Shown here in pieces: positions 61,914 to 64,000 of a stretch of DNA of 64,000 nt (position 1 is its first letter; each line of letters opens with the position of its first letter). A program made the translations under genes and the position numbers. The stretch is from Actinomycetota bacterium (GTDB taxonomy: Bacteria; Actinomycetota; Acidimicrobiia; Acidimicrobiales; MedAcidi-G1), in contig JACNLA010000022.1 in the NCBI GenBank assembly GCA_014381745.1, forward strand, positions 38,987 through 102,986. Reading direction: 5' to 3'. The notes under the pieces were generated by a model that worked only from the letters and a program-made list of their open reading frames with translations, was not told the DNA's origin and did not search any database.

Positions 61914-62884
61914 CGGCTACCACCCTGTTGCTTGCGGCCACCGGTCTGGACACCTTTGTTCACACCTTCGTGAAGTCTCTTGCCCTGGGTTCTCTCTACG
62001 CTCTCCTGGCCCTCGGCTTCGTGCTCATCTTCAAGGCCACCCAGACCGTCAACTTCGCCCAGGGAGCCCTGGCCCTGGCCGGAACGTGGTTTCTCTCGAT
62101 GATCTTCATGGACTGGAACGTTCCGGGCCGCTGGGTCGGTGGGCCCGGGTGGGTGCACTGGTTCGTGGCTCTGCTGCTGGCGGCTCTGGCAACCGCTGGG
62201 TTGGGCCTGGTAATCGAACGACTTGCCATCCGACCAATGATCGGCGAGCCCATCTTCTCCATGGCGGTTATCACCCTTGGTCTCGAGGTCATGATCAGGA
62301 CCGTCGCATTCGACGCCGTGAACCTGACCCCGAGGGTTCTGGGGGTGCCGTGGGGGGCCGAGACCTTCATGATCGGGGGAGCGTTCATCGCCTGGTCGTA
62401 CGTGGCGGCAATAGCGATGGCGGCGGTTGCGTTTGTGGGCGTGTGGTTGTTCTTCAAGACCCGGACCGGTGTGGCCATGCGGGCAACTGCCTTTGATCAG
62501 GAGGCTGCCCTTGCCCAGGGGATCAACGTCGGCCGCATCTTCGCAATTGCCTGGGCGGCCGGCGCCCTGCTGGCTGCCATTTCTGGGGTGTTCTCCTCGA
62601 TGCCTCCATGGGGGCCTGCCGGAATGGCCAGCCGTGACGGAGCGTTCTTCGCATTCCGTGCCCTGCCTGCGGTGATCCTGGGTGGTCTGGATTCTGCTGT
62701 TGGTGCTCTCGTCGGCGGCCTGCTCATTGGTTTCGCCGAGATCTTTGCCGGGCAGTACCTGGCCGGCCATACCGGGATTCTCGGTGTCGGCTACCAGCAG
62801 GTTGTGCCATATGTTGTGATGCTGATCGGATTGTTGGTACGCCCCTACGGGTTGTTTGGGACAGAGGAGGTGAGGCGGGTATGA
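61910..62884 (+). CDS. livH: Branched-chain amino acid-type ABC permease LivH
   Basis: 324-residue inner-membrane permease of the LivH type, with about eight hydrophobic helices. VKSLALGSLYALLALGFVLIFKAT and TVNFAQGALALAGTWFL at the start, RTRTGVAMRATAFDQEAALAQGINVGR in the middle (EAA-like loop) and ALPAVILGGLDSAVGALVGGLLIG near the end match LivH. The relatives transport amino acids, but also aromatic acids and ureas. The start overlaps the ligase gene (ATGA). Confidence 0.9.
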   Translation: MTATTLLLAATGLDTFVHTFVKSLALGSLYALLALGFVLIFKATQTVNFAQGALALAGTWFLSMIFMDWNVPGRWVGGPGWVHWFVALLLAALATAGLGLVIERLAIRPMIGEPIFSMAVITLGLEVMIRTVAFDAVNLTPRVLGVPWGAETFMIGGAFIAWSYVAAIAMAAVAFVGVWLFFKTRTGVAMRATAFDQEAALAQGINVGRIFAIAWAAGALLAAISGVFSSMPPWGPAGMASRDGAFFAFRALPAVILGGLDSAVGALVGGLLIGFAEIFAGQYLAGHTGILGVGYQQVVPYVVMLIGLLVRPYGLFGTEEVRRV

Positions 62885-62915
62885 CCGCTTGTCACTTCCC
62901 CGTTGAGGTGGCCAC

Positions 62916-64000
62916 ATGAGGGGTCGTCCGAAGCTGTACAACTCGTACCTTGCCGAGTCGCAGTTGTTCCCGACGCGTGTCCAGAAGATGCTGGTTGTGG
63001 TCGGAATCGTCATCCTGGTCCTGATGCCGTTCGACCTGCCGGTGATCAACCAGATTCCCATTGTGAGGTTCCTTGGAGACAACGTCTGGCTTCGCCTCGT
63101 CAACCGGATGCTTATCTTCGCCATTGCCGCGCTGGGGCTGAACATCCTGTCGGGCCTGGCCGGACAGGTATCTCTGGGTCACGCCTTCTTCATGGGCAGC
63201 GGCGCCTACACGGCCGTTCTGCTGGGTGGCAAGGGTTCAGCCAACCTCTGGGGTTGGGGCCTTCCGATCTGGATCTGGCTGCCTGCATCGGGAATCGTCG
63301 CAGCCCTTGTGGGCATTGCTGTGGCACCTGCGGCGGTTCGGGTGCGTGGGCTCTATCTCGGCATAGCCACCCTCGGTCTGGTGTTCATTGGGTTGCACCT
63401 GTCGCGCGTGTTCACCGAGATTGCGGGCCCCGGTGCACTCGGCCGCAAGTGGCCCAGGTTGCAGTTCCGCCTCTGGAAGGAGGAGGACCCCATCATCGAC
63501 TTTTCCCGGGATGGCGACTGGTTCTGGTTCGAGGTCACCAAGAACCAGAAGACCTATTTTCTCCTTCTGGCGTTGACCGTGGTGGCCGCGGTGGTGGCTG
63601 CCAACATCGCCCGGACCAGGACCGGACGGGCTTTCTCAGCCATCAGGGAGCGGGATGTGGCCGCCGAGATCATGGGCGTGCCGGAGTTCCGCTACAAGAC
63701 AATGGCCTTTGCCATCTCATCGTTCTACGCAGGCATCGCGGGAGCACTCCTTGCGGTGCTGGCCGGGCAGGTTCCTCCCGAGTCCTGGGGCCTCATCCTC
63801 TCCATCCAGTTCATAGCAATACTTCTCATCGGCGGAATCGGCCGCGTTTCAGGGGCTCTGCTGGGAACGTTCTTTGTTGTCATGTCTCCCCGGTTCATTG
63901 AGGAGGGTGTTGACTGGATGAAGGAACAGGTCGACCATGGCGGAATGTTCTCTGGGGTCTTTGACCTCCTGATCAGCACCGGAGATGCCGATGGTGGCCT
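62916..64000 (+). CDS. livM: Branched-chain amino acid-type ABC permease LivM (3' end missing)
   Basis: The second permease half, open to the window end (at least 361 residues). After a charged N-terminal tail, hydrophobic helices with LNILSGLAGQVSLGHAFFMG (LivM hallmark), RVRGLYLGIATLGLVF, TRTGRAFSAIRERDVAAEIMGV and GGIGRVSGALLGTFF. ATG 62916 has GAGG about 8 bases upstream. The substrate-binding protein and ATPases probably lie beyond 64000. Confidence 0.88.
   Translation, partial: MRGRPKLYNSYLAESQLFPTRVQKMLVVVGIVILVLMPFDLPVINQIPIVRFLGDNVWLRLVNRMLIFAIAALGLNILSGLAGQVSLGHAFFMGSGAYTAVLLGGKGSANLWGWGLPIWIWLPASGIVAALVGIAVAPAAVRVRGLYLGIATLGLVFIGLHLSRVFTEIAGPGALGRKWPRLQFRLWKEEDPIIDFSRDGDWFWFEVTKNQKTYFLLLALTVVAAVVAANIARTRTGRAFSAIRERDVAAEIMGVPEFRYKTMAFAISSFYAGIAGALLAVLAGQVPPESWGLILSIQFIAILLIGGIGRVSGALLGTFFVVMSPRFIEEGVDWMKEQVDHGGMFSGVFDLLISTGDADGG

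Noticed and set aside
62881..62919. 12-codon frame between livH and livM
   Set aside because: Too short and only a by-product of overlapping start and stop signals.
61694..63145. Long open frame (483 codons) antisense to the acyl-CoA ligase and livH-livM genes
   Set aside because: High-GC mirror frame; no domain, and the plus-strand genes are certain.

Overview
The window is 64 kb of high-GC Actinomycetota chromosome around the replication origin. The evidence is the order rpmH-dnaA-dnaN-recF-dciA-gyrB-gyrA, the arm rnpA-yidD-yidC-jag-rsmG-parS-parA-parB, and several actinobacterial marker genes (crgA, a DUF3566 protein, DUF5318, fhaB-pstP-pknB, a CwlM homologue). The gene order resembles the mycobacterial origin region but has been shuffled and has lost genes. 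I infer a deep-branching actinobacterium, possibly Acidimicrobiia; the sequence alone does not fix the class.

Layout. 1-8.6 kb: the end of an MTA/SAH-deaminase-type amidohydrolase, tRNA-Gly, a DUF3800-like orphan, then a phenylacetate operon paaZ-A-D-B-C, a proline-racemase-family epimerase and paaK. 8.6-14.2 kb (minus): FGGY kinase, an alkyl-DHAP-synthase-like flavoprotein, glpD and an MscS channel. 14.3-21.9 kb (minus): a small membrane protein, dnaB-rplI-rpsR-ssb-rpsF, panB, DUF5318, cca and a histone-deacetylase-like enzyme. 21.9-27.2 kb (plus): GNAT, DegV, a pseudokinase, a membrane protein, trxB, trxA and a cwlM-like gene. 27.2-32.6 kb (minus): parB, parA, parS, rsmG, jag, yidC, yidD, rnpA, rpmH. 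32.6-34.8 kb: two DnaA-box regions flanking dnaA. 34.8-43.2 kb (plus): dnaN to gyrA, a TadE-like protein and the DUF3566 protein. 43.2-51.3 kb: six tRNA genes lie in the right half (five of them here), with a saccharopine-dehydrogenase-like gene, an inositol-phosphatase-family gene, pheA, larB-larC, a metallo-hydrolase and acuI. 51.4-57.4 kb: fhaB-pstP-pknB, trpG, crgA, a zinc-ribbon membrane protein, an agmatinase-family gene and tRNA-Ala. 57.5-64 kb: a degenerate Glu/Leu/Phe/Val-dehydrogenase-like gene, xseB-xseA, then an acyl-CoA ligase with livH and livM (livM is cut by the window end).

How the genes work together. The centre is replication and segregation machinery (DnaA, DnaN, RecF, DciA, gyrase, ParABS, and DnaB and SSB about 17 kb away) mixed with translation and membrane-insertion genes. 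A second theme is cell-wall control by Ser/Thr phosphorylation: the kinase PknB, phosphatase PstP and FHA protein FhaB sit at 51-55 kb. At 23.5-27.2 kb lie a stand-alone pseudokinase, in the place where mycobacteria have the MurJ (MviN) pseudokinase domain, and a CwlM homologue whose amidase domain has lost the zinc-ligand motifs. The catabolic part is phenylacetyl-CoA epoxidation without the paaE reductase, with an epimerase gene built into the operon.

The most unusual features are the detached MurJ-type pseudokinase, the pseudo-amidase CwlM, the racemase inside the paa operon, ribosomal protein S18 with three tandem octapeptide repeats in an added tail, GyrA with Gln at the quinolone-contact position, and a perfect 31-base palindrome made of two DnaA-box-like halves between convergent genes.
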